The position numbers were made by a program, and so were the translations under genes. A DNA stretch of 64,000 bases from Loigolactobacillus binensis (GTDB lineage: Bacteria; Bacillota; Bacilli; Lactobacillales; Lactobacillaceae), in contig NZ_BJDN01000002.1 of assembly GCF_005405165.1 (NCBI RefSeq), forward strand, positions 62,001-126,000, written 5' to 3'. Positions 52,006-61,512 of this stretch are shown in pieces. Numbering within the stretch: position 1 is the first letter of the stretch; each line of letters starts with the position of its first letter. The notes beneath the pieces are model-generated. The model did no database searches. It saw only the letters and a program-made list of their open reading frames with translations, and was not told the origin of the DNA.

Positions 52006-52911
52006 TTGGCACAAGGACAGATTCGTAAGGCCCTAAGCGGGTTTTATTACGTTTATTCACAGCAACAAACGTTTCAGACCCGTGGCCGCGGCAACTTTCG
52101 TAAGCGGCAATTGACGCCTTTGGTAGGTGATTACGTTGAATTTGAAAGCACTAATCAAACGGAAGGCTACGTTTTAAAATTATTACCGCGTAAGAATGCG
52201 TTGATTCGCCCGCAGGTCGTTAATGTGGATCAGGCTGTGGTGGTCACTTCTTGCGTTAAGCCCGACTTTTCTAGCAACTTGTTGGATCGGTTTTTAATGA
52301 TGTTAGTGCAAAAGCAAATTCGGCCGTTGCTTTATTTCACCAAAGGCGATTTATTGGATGCTGCTGGGCGGGCTAAAATGGCACCGATCGTGGCCTATTA
52401 TCAGCAATTAGGCTATCCGACCTTTTTTGCAGCCGATCCGTTTGCGCCTAGTTCGATCCAGCAGCTGACCGCTAATTTTAAGGATCAATTGACTGTCTTT
52501 ATGGGCCAATCTGGGGCTGGTAAATCCACCTTATTGAATCATATTGATCCGGAATTACAGCTTAAAACCGCGGCCGTTTCGGAAAGCTTAAGCCGGGGCA
52601 AACACACCACACGCCATGTTGAATTATTGCCGTTATTTGGTGGTTTAGTGGCGGATACACCAGGTTTTTCTTCGTTGAATCTAGACGAATTTGAGTTAAC
52701 CGAATTACCACAACTATTTCCGGAATTCGTGGCTGCTGCGGACGACTGCCGGTTCCGGGCTTGTCAGCATGATCAGGAACCCGGTTGTGCGGTTAAGCAG
52801 CAGGTGGCAGCTGGCCAGATTTTAGCCAGCCGGTACGCGAATTATCTGCAATTTCGTAGTGAAAAGAAGGCAGAAAAACCGAAGTATATCGGGAAGAGAG
52901 GGAAAAAATGA
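52006..52911 (+). CDS. rsgA: Ribosome small subunit-dependent GTPase RsgA
   Basis: 301 residues from a TTG start. OB domain (about 1-65), circularly permuted GTPase domain (about 70-230) with TKGD (G4), GQSGAGKST (G1) and DTPGFSS (G3), then a zinc domain with Cys/His residues in CRFRACQHDQEPGC and a second Cys in GCAV. It checks the maturing 30S subunit and binds (p)ppGpp in Firmicutes. The stop overlaps the rpe start. Confidence 0.96.
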   Translation: MAQGQIRKALSGFYYVYSQQQTFQTRGRGNFRKRQLTPLVGDYVEFESTNQTEGYVLKLLPRKNALIRPQVVNVDQAVVVTSCVKPDFSSNLLDRFLMMLVQKQIRPLLYFTKGDLLDAAGRAKMAPIVAYYQQLGYPTFFAADPFAPSSIQQLTANFKDQLTVFMGQSGAGKSTLLNHIDPELQLKTAAVSESLSRGKHTTRHVELLPLFGGLVADTPGFSSLNLDEFELTELPQLFPEFVAAADDCRFRACQHDQEPGCAVKQQVAAGQILASRYANYLQFRSEKKAEKPKYIGKRGKK

Positions 52912-53570
52912 TGAAAATTGCACCTTCAATTTTAAATGCGGACTACGCTAATTTAGCCCGCGATGTTCAGGCAGTCGAAACTGGTGGCGCCGACTATTTG
53001 CACGTTGACGTTATGGACGGTCAATTTGTGCCTAATATTACTTTTGGGCCGGGGATGGTGGCCGCGTTACGGCCGATCACTAAGTTAGCGTTGGATTGTC
53101 ATTTGATGATCGAGGCCCCAGAACGTTATATTGCGGAATTCGCTAAGGCCGGCGCGGATATTTTGACTTTACACGTTGAAAGTACCCCACATATTTATCG
53201 GGCGCTGCAAATGGTCAAAGATGCGGGTGTCAAGGCCGGCGTGGTGGTCAATCCTGGTACTCCATTGGAAATGATCAAAAATGTGTTGCCATTGGTGGAC
53301 CAAGTACTGGTGTTGACCGTTAATCCCGGTTTTGGGGGCCAGAAATTTATTCCGGCGATGTTGAGTAAGGTCAAACGTTTGGATCAATTACGGCAGACTA
53401 ACGATTATCATTTTGATATCGAAGTTGACGGCGGCATCAATGAGCAAACGATCAAGACTTGTGCTGCTGCGGGTGCGGATGTGTTTGTCACCGGTTCTTA
53501 TGTTTATGGCGCTGCTGCTCCCGCGCAGCAGGTCCAAAAACTACGGAACGTTGTTGCGACCCATGACTGA
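52908..53570 (+). CDS. rpe: Ribulose-phosphate 3-epimerase
   Basis: 220 residues. TIM-barrel signatures: IAPSILNADYANLARDV, LHVDVMDGQFVPNITFGP (metal-binding His and Asp), LDCHLMI, VNPGFGGQKFIP and EVDGGINEQTI. It interconverts ribulose-5-P and xylulose-5-P, the entry to the phosphoketolase and pentose phosphate routes. GAGAGGG precedes the ATG. The stop overlaps the thiN start. Confidence 0.97.
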   Translation: MMKIAPSILNADYANLARDVQAVETGGADYLHVDVMDGQFVPNITFGPGMVAALRPITKLALDCHLMIEAPERYIAEFAKAGADILTLHVESTPHIYRALQMVKDAGVKAGVVVNPGTPLEMIKNVLPLVDQVLVLTVNPGFGGQKFIPAMLSKVKRLDQLRQTNDYHFDIEVDGGINEQTIKTCAAAGADVFVTGSYVYGAAAPAQQVQKLRNVVATHD

Positions 53571-54207
53571 ATTTAATTTGCTGGTTGGTGGGCCACCGGA
53601 TATGTGGCCCGCCAATTTGGCGCAACAAAAAAAGATACCGTGGATCGCGGCGGATCGCGGGGCCTTGCGTTTATTGAAGTTGGGGATCACGCCGCAGATC
53701 GCAATTGGCGATTTTGATTCGCTGGCGCCGGCGGAATTGCGCCAGCTACAGCACCGAGTCAGCGACATGCGCTATGCAGTCGCTGATAAGGATGAAACTG
53801 ATACTGAGTTAGCGCTGGTGCTGGCGTTTAACGAGTTACAGGCCACGCGGGTGACGATCTACGGGGCCACCGGTGGCCGTTTGGACCACTTATTGGATAA
53901 TTTATTTATGCTGTTACAGCCACGCTTTTTGCCTTATTGTCAGCGGGTTCGGCTACTTGATCGGCAGAATAGTTTGCGCTTATTTTTGCCGGGCACGCAC
54001 ACGATCACGCAAGAAGCCGGGCAACACTATGTGGCTTTTGCACCGCTGACGGCGGTTAAGGGGTTAACTTTATACGACACTAAATATAAGCTGACCAATC
54101 AAGATTATGCGCAAGCGATCATGTTTGCCAGTAATCAATTTACCCAAAAAAGCGCTACCTTCAGTTTTCGCACTGGTGTGGTCGCGGTGATCCAAAGCCA
54201 TGATTGA
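53563..54207 (+). CDS. thiN: Thiamine pyrophosphokinase
   Basis: 214 residues from the ATG at 53563, which overlaps the rpe stop and seems to rely on coupled translation, since no strong site is seen. Motifs: AADRGALRLLKLGITPQIAIGDFDSL and KDETDTELAL, then GATGGRLDHLLDN, matching the TPK family. It makes TPP from thiamine and ATP. TPP is the cofactor of phosphoketolase, which gives the link with rpe. Confidence 0.95.
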   Translation: MTEFNLLVGGPPDMWPANLAQQKKIPWIAADRGALRLLKLGITPQIAIGDFDSLAPAELRQLQHRVSDMRYAVADKDETDTELALVLAFNELQATRVTIYGATGGRLDHLLDNLFMLLQPRFLPYCQRVRLLDRQNSLRLFLPGTHTITQEAGQHYVAFAPLTAVKGLTLYDTKYKLTNQDYAQAIMFASNQFTQKSATFSFRTGVVAVIQSHD

Positions 54208-54230
54208 AAATACTTAAGTTTGCAAAAAGC

Positions 54231-54277
54231 AAAAAGCGGTGAACACATAAGTAATTATGTGTTCACCGCTTTTTTTA
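54231..54277. terminator. Bidirectional terminator between thiN and rpmB
   Basis: AAAAAGCGGTGAACACATAA pairs with its complement across a 4-nt loop, ending in seven T; A-run on the other side. A 20-bp perfect stem serves both convergent genes. Confidence 0.95.
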
Positions 54278-54290
54278 TCGTCTAATGTAA

Positions 54291-54476
54291 TTAAACGCGA
54301 GTAACCTTACCGGATTTTAATGTCCGTGCAGAAACCCATACACGTTTTGGCTTGCCATCAACTAGGATGCGCACTTTTTGCAAGTTAGCTTTCCAGCTAC
54401 GACGGCTATGGTTTAACGCGTGTGACCGCTTGTTACCGAAGGTTGTCCCTTTGCCGGTAATGAAATCTTTAGCCAT
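54291..54476 (-). CDS. rpmB: 50S ribosomal protein L28
   Basis: 61 residues from the ATG whose complement is at 54474-54476, with GGGAGG upstream. The sequence [36 protein letters not shown] and [18 protein letters not shown] is canonical L28. It is one of few minus-strand genes in this half of the window; rpmB next to and divergent from yloU is the rule in Firmicutes, and here one extra gene is placed between them. Confidence 0.97.
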   Translation of the reverse strand: MAKDFITGKGTTFGNKRSHALNHSRRSWKANLQKVRILVDGKPKRVWVSARTLKSGKVTRV

Positions 54477-54645
54477 GTCTAGTCCTCCCTTAAGCATTTT
54501 TACATGCTGCTCGTTAACACTTACCTGATTTAATTTATCATAATAGGCCTGTGATTGCAATACTTTTCTTTCAAGTAAATTTGCTTGACAGGGTAAAAAG
54601 CCACCGCCGCTCAACCAGTAATTCCAGGATGGTGAGTACTAAATC

Positions 54646-55164
54646 CTACAAACGAATTTTCGGTTGAATTAGTTTTTGCATATTTGTTGTGGTGGCCAAT
54701 TTGCTCTTATTTTGGTAATCAAGTGAGCGCCAAAAGCTATCTTTTTTGCCGGGATCGGGAAATAAAAGGGTGGTCACATGTGGCATCTGTGTCAATATGG
54801 CCGCACAGCGCCAAGCCTTTTTACCTAATAAAAGTAAATTGACCTGGTGTGGTGCCTGCTGGGCAATGAAGGTCTGTAATTCGTCGCCAACACCGGCTAA
54901 AGCAAAGTAGACCTGGTGCTTTTTAAAATGGCGTAATAATTGATTTGGTGTAAAATTACGTTCTAAATGGCGTAACTTGGCTTCGATCTGTGGTCTACCT
55001 AATAAATAGGCCATTAAACGGCGGTAAGGCTTAGCATCAGGGGCCAAAGGTGTGGGAATGAAGGCGGCAGTGCTAAACGGATAATAAGTGATCTGTTCAG
55101 TTGCGGTGTAAGCTGCAGTTGAGTTATATTTTTTGCTGCCAACGATTACGGTGATCGTGGTCAT
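54646..55164 (-). CDS. Unrecognised protein of 172 residues
   Basis: GGAGGTG lies 5 nt upstream of the ATG and the codon use matches the neighbours, so it is very probably a real gene. No signal peptide, membrane helix or firm motif is seen. The part VNLLLLGKKAWRCAAILTQ followed by MPHVTTLLFPDPGKK (about 118-150) faintly recalls the C-terminal strands of the uracil-DNA glycosylase fold, but no catalytic GQDPY-type motif is present, so I do not assign it. It lies between rpmB and the divergent yloU-fakA operon. Confidence 0.75.
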   Translation of the reverse strand: MTTITVIVGSKKYNSTAAYTATEQITYYPFSTAAFIPTPLAPDAKPYRRLMAYLLGRPQIEAKLRHLERNFTPNQLLRHFKKHQVYFALAGVGDELQTFIAQQAPHQVNLLLLGKKAWRCAAILTQMPHVTTLLFPDPGKKDSFWRSLDYQNKSKLATTTNMQKLIQPKIRL

Positions 55165-55360
55165 AGCGGCACCTCCGTTTACTTTAAGTGTAAAAGCAGC
55201 GGCTCCTTAGCGCAAGCAATCCGCAAATTTGTGAACCAAATTAGCGCTTGCAAGTACAGGATAACTTTTCAATGGTTTCCGGCTATGATAGAATGGCGTG
55301 TAGAAGTTTTTTATTGTGTGCCTCAGCGGTACACAAAGTGAAAATGAGGAGGTTCTTTTA

Positions 55361-55723
55361 ATGGCTGTGCACATTAAAACCCAATACGGTACAATTGATA
55401 TTGCCAATGGCGTGATCGCAACAGTAGTCGGCGGCGCCGCAACTGATGTTTATGGCATCATTGGAATGGCAAGCAAAAATCAAATTCGTGATAACTTAAA
55501 TGATATCTTACGCAAAGAAAATTATGCGCGTGGCGTTGTTGTGCGCCAAGAAGAAAATGGGGTGGCCATTGATGTTTATATCATTGTTGGCTACGGCACC
55601 AAAATTTCGGAAGTTTGCCGCAACGTGCAAGCCAAAGTGAAGTATAATTTGGAAACCATGCTTGGCGTCACTGCTAATTCAGTGAACGTATTAGTTCAAG
55701 GCGTGCGGGTCTTAGCAGACTAA
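55361..55723 (+). CDS. yloU: Asp23/Gls24 family protein, YloU type
   Basis: 120 residues from the ATG at 55361 with GAGGAGG upstream. Asp23 domain: YGTIDIANGVIATVVGGAATDVYGIIGM near the N-terminus, then GVAIDVYIIVGYGTKISEVCRNVQAKVKYNLE. YloU precedes the fatty acid kinase gene in Bacilli and is thought to be linked to envelope or lipid homeostasis. A paralogue is encoded at 33280. Confidence 0.94.
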   Translation: MAVHIKTQYGTIDIANGVIATVVGGAATDVYGIIGMASKNQIRDNLNDILRKENYARGVVVRQEENGVAIDVYIIVGYGTKISEVCRNVQAKVKYNLETMLGVTANSVNVLVQGVRVLAD

Positions 55724-55854
55724 GACTTTTTAAACGACCTGAGTAAGTTTTAGGTCAACTCTAATGAAGATAAAGTCGTATAATGCGGATACGAATGTGT
55801 CCCGCTGGTTTTGTTTTGCGTTTAAAGCAGACAAAGCGGCAGAGGAGGATAATT

Positions 55855-57522
55855 TTGGAAGTAACAGAAATAACGGCAGCACAATTTCAAGATATGGTGC
55901 GCATTGGCGCGCATCGGCTGACTAAAAACGCCGAATTTGTTAATTCATTGAATGTTTTTCCGGTTCCCGATGGCGATACCGGTACTAATATGGGCCTTTC
56001 ATTCGGTAGTGGCGCTAAAGCCGTTAACGAATCCAACGCCACCAGTATTGGTGAGTTGGCGCAATCACTGGCTAAGGGTTTATTGATGGGTGCGCGGGGT
56101 AACTCTGGGGTGATCACCTCACAATTGTTCCGGGGGTTTGCCAGCAGTGTTGCCGGTAAGGAGACGCTAAGTGCGCTGGATCTGACGCAAGCTTTGATGA
56201 GTGGCGTGGAAACGGCCTACAAAGCGGTTATGAAACCGGTTGAAGGTACGATCTTAACCGTTGCACGCGAGGCGGCGCGGGCAGCCAATAAAGCAAGTAA
56301 AACCACCACCGATGCCGTTGTGATTTTACAGGCGGTTGTGGCCGCAGCGAAAGCGGCGTTGGCAAAAACCCCAGATCTATTGCCGGTTTTAAAAGAAGTC
56401 GGCGTCGTTGATTCTGGTGGTCAAGGCTTAGTTTTCATTTATGAAGGATTCTTGGAAGGTCTTTCCGGCGAAGTTTCTGATGAGGATACTTATCAACCAG
56501 ATGAAGGCGAAATGGACGAAATGGTTAACGCCATGCATCATCAGAGTGTGCAAAGTCAAATCGCCACTGAGGACATTGAATTCGGCTATTGTACCGAAAT
56601 GATGGTGGGCTTAGGCCAAGATGGCGCAACCGCAACGTTTGATTATGAAGCTTTCCGCAATCATTTAGATGGCCTCGGCAATTCTTTATTGGTGGTCAAC
56701 GATGATGAAGTGGTCAAAGTCCACGTCCACACCGAACATCCCGGTACGGTGCTGGCTTACGGCCATCAATATGGTTCGATGCTCAAGATCAAAATCGACA
56801 ATATGCGTTTGCAGCACGAAACGATTTTAGAACAAGACCAAGCCAATGAAGCGGCGGATCAGGAGCCAATTGATTTTGGTATTATTGCGATTGCTTCTGG
56901 TAAAGGTGTCGGCACATTGTTGAAGAGTTTAGGCGCCACAACGATTCTAAGCGGCGGGCAAACGATGAACCCTAGCACCCAGGATATTTTGGATGCGATC
57001 AATTCGGCTAACGCTAAGCAAGCCTTGATCTTGCCTAACAACGGTAATATTATTTTGGCGGCCCAAGAAGCGGCTAAGGTGGCCGCAATTCCGGTGGCGA
57101 TCGTACCTAGTAAGACGATCTCCCAAGGGATGACCTCATTACTTTCCTTTAATCCGGATAATTCTTTGGCAGAAAACCAGGAACAAATGACGGCTGGTTT
57201 GGCCGATGTGATCAGTGGGCAAGTGACTCAGGCCATTCGCGATACCACCATTGATGGGTTGCCGATCAAGAAAAATGATTACATGGGAATCATTGATGGC
57301 AAGATCAAAGTAACGGCGGCAAAACGGAAGCAAGCCACTATTGATATGATCAAGGCAATGCTCGATGAAGATAGCGAGATCGTCACGATTTTAGTTGGTG
57401 AAGGCGGTACCCGCAAAGAAGCGGAGGCCATTGCCGCCGGTGCTGATCCAGACGACCAATTGGAAATTGAAGTGCACGATGGTGGTCAACCCGTTTATCC
57501 ATATTTAGTTTCAGTTGAGTAG
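55855..57522 (+). CDS. fakA: Fatty acid kinase catalytic subunit FakA (YloV, DAK2 domain)
   Basis: 555 residues from the TTG at 55855, with GAGGAGG upstream; a longer frame from 55783 lacks a site. The N-terminal DhaL-like kinase domain (about 1-200) has NVFPVPDGDTGTNMGLS, whose Asp residues bind Mg-ATP, and GARGNSGVI. A middle domain (about 235-330) has VHVHTEHPG and the C-terminal domain (about 340-555) is YloV-type. With FakB it phosphorylates exogenous fatty acids to acyl-phosphates that PlsX/PlsY use, fitting the nearby plsX and acpP. Confidence 0.95.
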   Translation: MEVTEITAAQFQDMVRIGAHRLTKNAEFVNSLNVFPVPDGDTGTNMGLSFGSGAKAVNESNATSIGELAQSLAKGLLMGARGNSGVITSQLFRGFASSVAGKETLSALDLTQALMSGVETAYKAVMKPVEGTILTVAREAARAANKASKTTTDAVVILQAVVAAAKAALAKTPDLLPVLKEVGVVDSGGQGLVFIYEGFLEGLSGEVSDEDTYQPDEGEMDEMVNAMHHQSVQSQIATEDIEFGYCTEMMVGLGQDGATATFDYEAFRNHLDGLGNSLLVVNDDEVVKVHVHTEHPGTVLAYGHQYGSMLKIKIDNMRLQHETILEQDQANEAADQEPIDFGIIAIASGKGVGTLLKSLGATTILSGGQTMNPSTQDILDAINSANAKQALILPNNGNIILAAQEAAKVAAIPVAIVPSKTISQGMTSLLSFNPDNSLAENQEQMTAGLADVISGQVTQAIRDTTIDGLPIKKNDYMGIIDGKIKVTAAKRKQATIDMIKAMLDEDSEIVTILVGEGGTRKEAEAIAAGADPDDQLEIEVHDGGQPVYPYLVSVE

Positions 57523-57532
57523 GTAGATCGTG

Positions 57533-57563
57533 TGCGAGCTGAGGGACTAACCTCAGCTCGTTT
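57533..57563 (+). terminator. Hairpin between fakA and recG
   Basis: CGAGCTGAGG pairs perfectly with CCTCAGCTCG around 6 nt, followed by only TTT. A weak terminator or processing site is likely. Confidence 0.6.
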
Positions 57564-57602
57564 GCCGTAGTGGTTAGTTTAGTTGATGAAGGTGGTGCAG
57601 TG

Positions 57603-59648
57603 ATGACGACTAAAAGTTTGACGGATCCGGTGGCTGTTTTACCCGGTGTCGGTCCGAAAAAGGTTCAGGCCTTACGGGACCTGAAAATCGTCACGATCAG
57701 TGATTTATTGCATTATTTCCCGTTTCGTTACGAAGATCTGAAAGTAAAAGCTTTGGCTGAGGTCAACGATCAGGAAAAAGTGACTTTAAAGGGGATCGTC
57801 GTTGCGCCACCAGTGGTTAGTCGTTTTGGTCGCGGCAAAAATCGCTTAAACGTTCGCTTATTGATCGAACGGGCCGCGGTGATCGTCACCTTCTTCAATC
57901 AGCCCTGGTTAAAGGACAAGTTCGCCACCGGCGCTGAAGTAGCGGTTTACGGTAAATGGGATGCCCGGCGCAAAAGTATGACCGGCATGAAAGTCTTGGC
58001 CATCAAAAATGATGCCAGTCCCGAATTTGCCTCGATCTACAGTGTTTCAAAAAGTATTCGGCAAACCACCTTGGTCAAGTTGATCCGGGCCGCTTATGAA
58101 AGTTATGCCGACGTGATCGAGAATATTTTACCGGCGGCGTTGATCGCTAAATACCGCTTAGTCACTGAACAGCAAGTGATCCACGGGATGCATTTTCCTA
58201 AAAGTCAGGCCGAGGCGGATGCGGCGCGGCGCACGGCTATTTTTGAAGAGTTTTTCTTATTCCAAATGGCGATCCAACTGCTAAAAAAGCGGGAACAGGC
58301 GCCGGAACAAGGGGTGGCCGTTCATTATGACAATCAGAAGCTACGGGCCTTTATTCAGACCCTACCGTTTGAACTGACTAAAGCACAAAAACGGGTGGTC
58401 AACGAAATCTGTCGCGATCTGAAAAGTCCGCGGCATATGAACCGGCTGCTACAAGGTGACGTTGGGAGTGGTAAAACCATTGTGGCCGCGCTGGTGATGT
58501 ACGCGGCGGTAACGGCTGGGTACCAAGCAGCGTTGATGGCGCCAACGGAAATTTTAGCGGAGCAGCACTACAAAAACTTACAGCGCTTGTTTGCTGCTTT
58601 TGACGTTCAGGTGGCGTTGTTAACGGGGTCGATCAAAGGAAAAGCACGCCAGGCGATCCTCAGCGATCTGGCCGCAGGTAAAATTGATCTGATCATTGGG
58701 ACCCACGCTTTGATTCAAACTGGCGTGGACTTTGCTAATTTAGGGTTGGCCATCACCGATGAACAGCACCGCTTTGGTGTGAATCAGCGGCGCATTTTAC
58801 GTGAAAAAGGATACCGGCCAGATATTTTGGCGATGACGGCCACCCCGATTCCGCGAACCTTGGCGATCACAGCCTTTGGTGAAATGGATGTTTCCACCAT
58901 TGATGAACTTCCTGCTGGCCGGATCCCCATTAAAACCAGTTGGATCCGGGGCAATCAAGTGGCTAACGCGCTGAGCTTTATCCAAAAGGAACTCGCTCAA
59001 GGGCGGCAAGCTTATGTGGTGACGCCTTTGATCGAAGAATCTGAAAGTATGGATTTAAAAAATGCCCAGGCTGTTTTCACCAAAATGCAAGCCGCCTTTG
59101 CGCCGACTTATCAAGTCGGGTTATTACATGGCCAGTTGAAAAATGAAGAAAAAGACCAAGTGATGCAGGCGTTTAAAGCCAATCAATTTCAGGTTTTGGT
59201 GGCGACGACTGTGATCGAAGTTGGGGTCGATGTGCCGAATGCGTCCGCAATGTTGATCTTTGATGCAGATCGGTTTGGCTTGTCGCAACTACATCAGTTG
59301 CGCGGGCGTATTGGGCGCGGGCACGCGGCGTCATTTTGTATTTTAGTGGCGGATCCGAAGAATCAAAACGGCATCGAACGGATGGAAACTATGGTGGCCA
59401 CCAATGATGGTTTTCAAGTTTCGCAAAAGGATCTTGAATTACGGGGTCCTGGTGACGTATTAGGTGAAAAGCAGTCGGGAATGCCGGAATTTAAGGTGGC
59501 GGACCCTGTGGCTGACGCCCGTGCTTTAGAGGCGGCCCAGCTTGAAGCCACTCAGTTAGTGGCTAGTGACGCTTGGCAGCGGCCAGAAAATCAGGCCCTG
59601 GCGACTTATTTAGCGCAACAGGAACAGAATTACCAAAACTTAGATTAG
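57603..59648 (+). CDS. recG: ATP-dependent DNA helicase RecG
   Basis: 681 residues from the ATG at 57603 (AAGGTGG upstream); the GTG at 57570 is an unlikely earlier start. Wedge/OB domain (about 1-240), helicase core with [16 protein letters not shown] (Walker A), [11 protein letters not shown] (motif II), [12 protein letters not shown] (III), [13 protein letters not shown] (V) and [12 protein letters not shown] (VI), and the RecG hook at the C-terminus. It reverses stalled forks and migrates Holliday junctions. Confidence 0.98.
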   Translation: MTTKSLTDPVAVLPGVGPKKVQALRDLKIVTISDLLHYFPFRYEDLKVKALAEVNDQEKVTLKGIVVAPPVVSRFGRGKNRLNVRLLIERAAVIVTFFNQPWLKDKFATGAEVAVYGKWDARRKSMTGMKVLAIKNDASPEFASIYSVSKSIRQTTLVKLIRAAYESYADVIENILPAALIAKYRLVTEQQVIHGMHFPKSQAEADAARRTAIFEEFFLFQMAIQLLKKREQAPEQGVAVHYDNQKLRAFIQTLPFELTKAQKRVVNEICRDLKSPRHMNRLLQGDVGSGKTIVAALVMYAAVTAGYQAALMAPTEILAEQHYKNLQRLFAAFDVQVALLTGSIKGKARQAILSDLAAGKIDLIIGTHALIQTGVDFANLGLAITDEQHRFGVNQRRILREKGYRPDILAMTATPIPRTLAITAFGEMDVSTIDELPAGRIPIKTSWIRGNQVANALSFIQKELAQGRQAYVVTPLIEESESMDLKNAQAVFTKMQAAFAPTYQVGLLHGQLKNEEKDQVMQAFKANQFQVLVATTVIEVGVDVPNASAMLIFDADRFGLSQLHQLRGRIGRGHAASFCILVADPKNQNGIERMETMVATNDGFQVSQKDLELRGPGDVLGEKQSGMPEFKVADPVADARALEAAQLEATQLVASDAWQRPENQALATYLAQQEQNYQNLD

Positions 59649-59668
59649 CGCAGGGAAGGGAGCCAGTT

Positions 59669-60691
59669 ATGAAGATTGCAGTAGACGCAATGGGCGGCGA
59701 TAATGGCCCATCAACGATCGTTGCCGGGGTGGAACGTGCCCGCGACGAATTTCCAGATATTGAATTTTTACTTTATGGCGATGAAGCCAAAGTCCAAGCC
59801 GAGATTAAGAACCAGCAACGGTTGACCGTGATCGCGACCAGTGAAGAAATTTTGGCCGACGAGGAGCCGGTGCGGGCCGTACGGCGCAAAAAAGATGCGT
59901 CGATGGTAGTGGCGGCTCAGGCCGTCAAAGCTGGCGAAGCGGACGCAATCTTTTCCGCAGGCAGCACCGGGGCTTTATTGGCAGCCGGCTTATTTATCAT
60001 CGGTCGGATCAAGGGAATCGACCGCCCAGGATTGATGCCAACCATGCCTGATTTTCGAACCGGTGGCCAATTTAATATCTTAGATATTGGGGCCAACGCC
60101 GATAGCAAGCCGGAAAATTTGTATCAATTTGCGGTATTGGGTAATTACTACGCTAAAAATATGCGCGGGATCGACCGTCCCCGGATCGCCTTGTTGAACA
60201 ACGGCACGGAGCCTGATAAAGGGGATCTGACGCATAAGGCGGCCTACAAGCTGATCGCGGCGCAAAAAGATTTGAATTTTATTGGCAATATTGAGGCTCG
60301 TGAATTATTGAATGGGTGTGCGGACGTGATCGTCACCGATGGCTTTACTGGTAATGCGGCGTTGAAGTCGATTGAAGGGACCGCAATGTCGATCTTACAT
60401 TTGCTGAAACAATCGATCATGAACGGTGGCGTTAAGGCTAAACTCGGCGGTGCGTTGTTAAAGGGTAGCCTCGGCACTTTACGGGATAACTTTGAATATT
60501 CCCGTTATGGTGGGGCGGTTTTACTCGGTTTGAAGGCGCCAGTGGTCAAAACCCATGGAACTGCCAGTGCGGATGCGGTGTATTACACGATCAGCCAGAT
60601 CCACGCTATGGTGGCCAAAAATGTGGTGCCGGACGTGGTCGATTATTTCAGTCGCAACCAATTAGCCAAGCGGCCAGAACAAAACGATTAA
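59669..60691 (+). CDS. plsX: Phosphate acyltransferase PlsX
   Basis: 340 residues from the ATG at 59669 with GAAGGGAG upstream. [22 protein letters not shown] starts the protein, followed by [20 protein letters not shown]-type [13 protein letters not shown] and [16 protein letters not shown]. It makes acyl-phosphate from acyl-ACP, the first step of phospholipid synthesis in Gram-positives. It lies between recG and acpP, without fabD or fabG in between as in some relatives. Confidence 0.97.
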   Translation: MKIAVDAMGGDNGPSTIVAGVERARDEFPDIEFLLYGDEAKVQAEIKNQQRLTVIATSEEILADEEPVRAVRRKKDASMVVAAQAVKAGEADAIFSAGSTGALLAAGLFIIGRIKGIDRPGLMPTMPDFRTGGQFNILDIGANADSKPENLYQFAVLGNYYAKNMRGIDRPRIALLNNGTEPDKGDLTHKAAYKLIAAQKDLNFIGNIEARELLNGCADVIVTDGFTGNAALKSIEGTAMSILHLLKQSIMNGGVKAKLGGALLKGSLGTLRDNFEYSRYGGAVLLGLKAPVVKTHGTASADAVYYTISQIHAMVAKNVVPDVVDYFSRNQLAKRPEQND

Positions 60692-61003
60692 ATTGGGCTA
60701 GACAATGGTGGCGAAAACCATTACACTACTATTTGAACCTTGAAATCGACTACTAGTAAAAAAATTTAGTGCTGACGAATGTGATCCTTAGGTTAGACAA
60801 GCGGCTTTTAGTTGCTTTTTAAACCTAACTTGGTCATGTTGGGCAGGGAAGCGTTCGCTTTTTCACTGCCATCGTTTAGGGCTAATTTTTCTTGCCGGTG
60901 ACCGACATTTGAAGCGTTGTCAGTACAATAAAGCAGCGACGAATTTGATTTGTCCAGCGCAAAATTATTGGTTACCAGCAGTAGCCAAGCAAGGGGGGAT
61001 TAG
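60692..61003 (+). other. Intergenic region between plsX and acpP with several hairpins
   Basis: AATGGT-N8-ACCATT lies just after plsX. TTAGGTT pairs with AACCTAA (about 60790-60832) and encloses a terminator-like stem AAGCGGC/GTTGCTT plus TTT. GGCAG-AAGCG pairs with CGCTT-CTGCC (about 60842-60871). Near acpP, GAATTTGATTTG resembles a FabT half-site. No gene and no strong promoter are seen. Confidence 0.45.
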
Positions 61004-61243
61004 ATGTCTGAGCAAGAGATCTATGATAAAATCGCACAATTGATCGAAGAACGGTTTGAAATTTCGGCTGATAAGGTCAGTCAAACATTGGACTTCAAAA
61101 AAGATTTAAATGCTGATTCGATCGATATTGTTGAATTTATTTTGGAGCTAGAAGATACCTTCAATGCTGAAATTTCCGATGAAGATGCGGAAAAATTAGC
61201 AACCGTAGGCGATGCCGTGACTTATATCAAAAATCATCAATAA
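61004..61243 (+). CDS. acpP: Acyl carrier protein
   Basis: 79 residues, strongly acidic. The phosphopantetheine attachment site is Ser39 in LNADSIDIVEFILELE. The run of G before the ATG (GGGGGG, 5 nt spacing) is a strong ribosome binding site. The pairing with plsX suggests service in fatty acid and phospholipid synthesis. In lactobacilli a second acpP usually lies in the fab cluster; this copy is the plsX-linked one. A good terminator follows. Confidence 0.97.
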   Translation: MSEQEIYDKIAQLIEERFEISADKVSQTLDFKKDLNADSIDIVEFILELEDTFNAEISDEDAEKLATVGDAVTYIKNHQ

Positions 61244-61248
61244 TAAAC

Positions 61249-61292
61249 TGAGGGCCGTGGCTATTTCGTGGAATAGTTACGGTCCGTTTTTT
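61249..61292 (+). terminator. Terminator after acpP
   Basis: GGGCCGT-CTATT pairs with AATAG-ACGGTCC, followed by six T. Confidence 0.92.
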
Positions 61293-61388
61293 AGCTTAGC
61301 CGTGGTGGAAAAAGCGGTTAGCCAACTACGACGGAGTGGGCGCTAATAGCTTTTAGGCCATACGCTAGTCTTTTTAAGGGAAAACCTG

Positions 61389-61394
61389 TATAAT
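61389..61394 (+). promoter_or_regulatory. Promoter of rnc-smc
   Basis: TATAAT at 61389-61394, with TAGTCT at 61366-61371 (17-bp spacing) as a weak -35. The leader before rnc is about 110 nt. Confidence 0.55.
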
Positions 61395-61512
61395 ACGCTG
61401 GTGGAATAAATGTTGTCGGCTTATTGCGGACTGAATTTAGCGCTGCTTAGGCTAAAAAAGTCATTATTAGAAGCCCTGTTAGTCAAGTGATGTAAGCGAA
61501 AGGAGCCCCGTT

